This document shows positions 5,453-6,925 of a stretch of 6,925 nucleotides of DNA, one piece after another. The first letter of the stretch is position 1, and each line of letters begins with the position of its first letter. The stretch is from Chloroflexota bacterium. Lineage in GTDB: Bacteria; Chloroflexota; Limnocylindria; QHBO01. The stretch spans positions 1-6,925 of the forward strand of contig JAPSGM010000105.1 of NCBI GenBank assembly GCA_031177555.1. Reading direction: 5' to 3'. The notes below the pieces were generated by a model. The model had not been told where the DNA came from. It saw only the letters and a program-made list of their open reading frames with translations, and did no database searches. Position numbers and translations under genes: made by a program.

Positions 5453-6352
5453 TCAGCGGCCGGACAGCGGCGTTCGGGTCGAGATGTAGATGTCGGTCAT
5501 GCCTTCGCCGGCGGGCGCGCGTCCGAAGACGAGCGTCTCGGCATCCCAGCTGAACGAGCCACGCGTCTCATTGGCCGCCGTGTTGATGGCCGCGCCCGCA
5601 TTGACTGGCGTCGACCATGCGGCATCCACGCTGGCGCGGGTTGCGAAGTACAGGTCCTGGCCCCCGGCGCCGCCGCGGTTCGAGTCGAAGACGATCTCCA
5701 GCCCATTTTTCCGGACGTTCGGCCGGAAGTCGTCGGCTGGCGTGTTCAGCGATGCGACCGCGCCGACCGCGCCCCAGGTCCCATCGCCCTGCAGCTCGGC
5801 CGAGTAGATCTCCGGACCGCGAGAGAAGTAAAGGAAGGCGCGCCCATCGGCCTCGAAGTACGAGGGGCTGAACTCCGGTAGTGCGCTGTTCACTGCACTG
5901 ACGGGAGCCGGCGCAGCCCAACCGTGGACCGGGTTCCTGCGCGTGAAGTAGATATCGGCATTGCCGCCCCGGGTGCTCACGAAGAACAGGCCGCCGCCGC
6001 GGACAGGGGTCGGGCAGAAGTCATCGGCCTCGCTGTTGATGGCCGGCCCGAGGTTCACCGGCGTGCCGAAGCCGACGTCGGTGCTCGACCGATGCGCCAC
6101 CCACAGGTCGATGCCGCCGAAGCCACTCGGGCGCGTCGAGGCCATGTAGAGGCTGAGGCCATCGGGAGACTGAATCGGGCAACCATCCACGGCTGCCGTG
6201 TTCACCTCCGAACTGCTTCCTGGCAGGGACTCGATGGGGGCCGCGACGCTCCACGAGCTGTACATCCTGGCCGCGACCGGAGCTACGAGTGTGACGAGCA
6301 GCATCGTCAGCACGGACACGTAGGCGATGGATCGCATGATTGACCTGGTCAC
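5453..6352 (-). CDS. Secreted PD40/TolB-like beta-propeller repeat protein
   Basis: This 299-residue protein has an N-terminal signal peptide or anchor (about 5-28, MRSIAYVSVLTMLLVTLVAPVAA) and at least five PD40-type repeats at about 58-86, 112-137, 161-186, 209-238 and 263-292. Each repeat has an SPDG- or SYFEADG-like turn, a hydrophobic strand and an (S/T)xR...(D/E)(I/L)(Y/W) end, for example IQSPDGLSLYMASTR...IDLWVA, RGGNADIYFTRR and GGQDLYFATR. PD40 repeats form beta-propellers, as in the TolB C-terminal domain. The length suits a five- or six-bladed propeller with no catalytic domain, so binding or scaffolding outside the cytoplasm is likely. The spacers carry repeated PVNxGxAIN(S/T)xA phrases. 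I chose GTG 6352 because GGAGGT lies 6 nt upstream; ATG 6337, five codons later, is the alternative. The gene is alone on its strand, diverges from the transporter, and ends at a long inverted repeat. No specific ligand can be named. Confidence 0.87.
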   Translation of the reverse strand: MTRSIMRSIAYVSVLTMLLVTLVAPVAARMYSSWSVAAPIESLPGSSSEVNTAAVDGCPIQSPDGLSLYMASTRPSGFGGIDLWVAHRSSTDVGFGTPVNLGPAINSEADDFCPTPVRGGGLFFVSTRGGNADIYFTRRNPVHGWAAPAPVSAVNSALPEFSPSYFEADGRAFLYFSRGPEIYSAELQGDGTWGAVGAVASLNTPADDFRPNVRKNGLEIVFDSNRGGAGGQDLYFATRASVDAAWSTPVNAGAAINTAANETRGSFSWDAETLVFGRAPAGEGMTDIYISTRTPLSGR

Positions 6353-6388
6353 CCGGACACCTCCGTCCTCTGCGCCAGGCCACGCACG

Positions 6389-6427
6389 ACCCGGCGTCTT
6401 GCGGTCGGATGCGACCGCCTACCGGGT
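6389..6427. promoter_or_regulatory. Nested inverted repeat in the divergent intergenic region
   Basis: The inner stem GCGGTCG (6401-6407) and CGACCGC (6412-6418) has loop GATG. The outer arms ACCCGG (6389-6394) and CCGGGT (6422-6427) enclose it, with 6 and 3 unpaired bases between the stems. It lies 37 bp upstream of the propeller gene start and 114 bp upstream of the transporter start, so it could be an operator for either promoter or a structured 5' leader of the propeller message. I see no convincing -35/-10 pair in this 188-bp gap. Confidence 0.4.
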
Positions 6428-6540
6428 TAGAGAGCGCATCCGCGCACGAAGACTCAAAAATTGCCCTGCCGGTGCCGGGTGGGCGCTTCAATCCTGAGCC
6501 GCTACCATGCGCGGGACCCCGAGCCGCTCAGGCAATCCCC

Positions 6541-6925
6541 ATGGACCGATTCAGCCGCTTCGCGGTACCCATTGCCTTCGCGACGCTGGGCCTCATCTGG
6601 GGCTCCAGCTTCCTGTGGATCAAGATCGCGGTGGACGAGCTGCCGGCCGCGACCGTGGTGGCGCAGCGCCTGACTATCGGCTTCGTGGGCATGGCGGTCT
6701 TCATGCGGGCGGTGGGCATGGCCTTCCCGCGCACGCCGCGCGAGCTGGTGCCGCTGGCCGTGATGGGCCTGCTCAACGGCGCGCTGCCGTACCTGCTGAT
6801 CACGTGGGGCGAGGAGGTGGTGGACTCGGCGACGGCCGCGGTGCTCAACTCGCTGATGCCGATCTTCAGCCTGATCATTGCCGGCCTGCTGCTAAGGACC
6901 GAGCCCGTCACCTTCATGCGCGTGG
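6541..6925 (+). CDS. EamA/DMT-superfamily transporter, 5' part, cut by window end
   Basis: An open frame from ATG 6541 runs with no stop to the window edge (128 complete codons). The product is a multi-spanning inner-membrane protein of the drug/metabolite transporter (EamA) family, whose full members usually have ten helices in two EamA repeats and about 280-300 residues. Visible parts of the first repeat are helix 1 with LGLIWGSSFLWIKIAVDELP (16-35), including the typical WGSSF motif, and a second helix at about 43-60. A further helix lies at about 70-88, and VLNSLMPIFSLIIAGLLL (101-118) followed by RTEPVT is the usual EamA helix 4 region. The ATG fits the normal distance from WGSSF. An upstream ATG at 6507 is out of frame, and the ribosome site is weak (CAGG 8 nt upstream). 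The substrate is unknown; relatives export amino acids or metabolites. The gene is divergent from the propeller gene. Confidence 0.9.
   Translation, partial: MDRFSRFAVPIAFATLGLIWGSSFLWIKIAVDELPAATVVAQRLTIGFVGMAVFMRAVGMAFPRTPRELVPLAVMGLLNGALPYLLITWGEEVVDSATAAVLNSLMPIFSLIIAGLLLRTEPVTFMRV

Noticed and set aside
6528..6917. Minus-strand open frame of 129 codons at the right end
   Set aside because: Antisense of the EamA transporter, which has typical motifs and membrane helices on the plus strand.

Overview
The window is GC-rich bacterial chromosomal DNA with seven complete protein genes on the minus strand and one truncated gene on the plus strand. It contains no RNA genes, transposases or phage genes. 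The organism is most likely a Chloroflexota bacterium of the soil/freshwater Limnocylindria type. This rests on the two anti-sigma-like proteins, whose N-terminal pattern (VRSWL, then a TPQR segment, WLAR and one membrane helix) I associate with that group. It also fits the high GC and the GTG starts. The lineage call is inference from recalled protein style.

Layout from left to right: positions 1-201 hold no convincing gene, only a terminator-like hairpin pointing rightwards near 28-47. A nitrilase-superfamily amidohydrolase lies at 202-1080 (minus). The 241-bp gap 1081-1321 carries four degenerate copies of a 16-bp dyad, GACCGATNNATCGGTC, spaced 51, 64 and 51 bp apart. This array lies directly upstream of the nitrilase gene and downstream of the neighbouring operon.

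The core of the window is a head-to-tail pair of sigma/anti-sigma modules, both on the minus strand. Module 1, in transcription order, is ECF-type sigma factor (3751-3203), membrane anti-sigma-like protein (3206-2343), a secreted or membrane-anchored hypothetical protein (2283-1720) and a small secreted hypothetical protein (1714-1322). Module 2 is sigma factor (5282-4728) followed by anti-sigma-like protein (4731-3844). In both modules the sigma stop and anti-sigma start overlap as ATGA. The two sigma factors align without gaps over 182 residues at 122 identities (67%, counted by hand), whereas the extracytoplasmic halves of the two anti-sigma proteins have diverged strongly. This suggests a duplicated signalling module whose sensors have specialised. 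In module 1 the output may include the two exported proteins translated from the same message.

Upstream of module 2 (5283-5452) are a leader hairpin close to the sigma start and a long inverted repeat. A secreted five-repeat PD40/TolB-like beta-propeller protein follows at 5453-6352 (minus). It is divergent from the 5' end of an EamA/DMT-family transporter, which starts at 6541 (plus) and runs off the window. The divergent gap 6353-6540 carries a nested inverted repeat.
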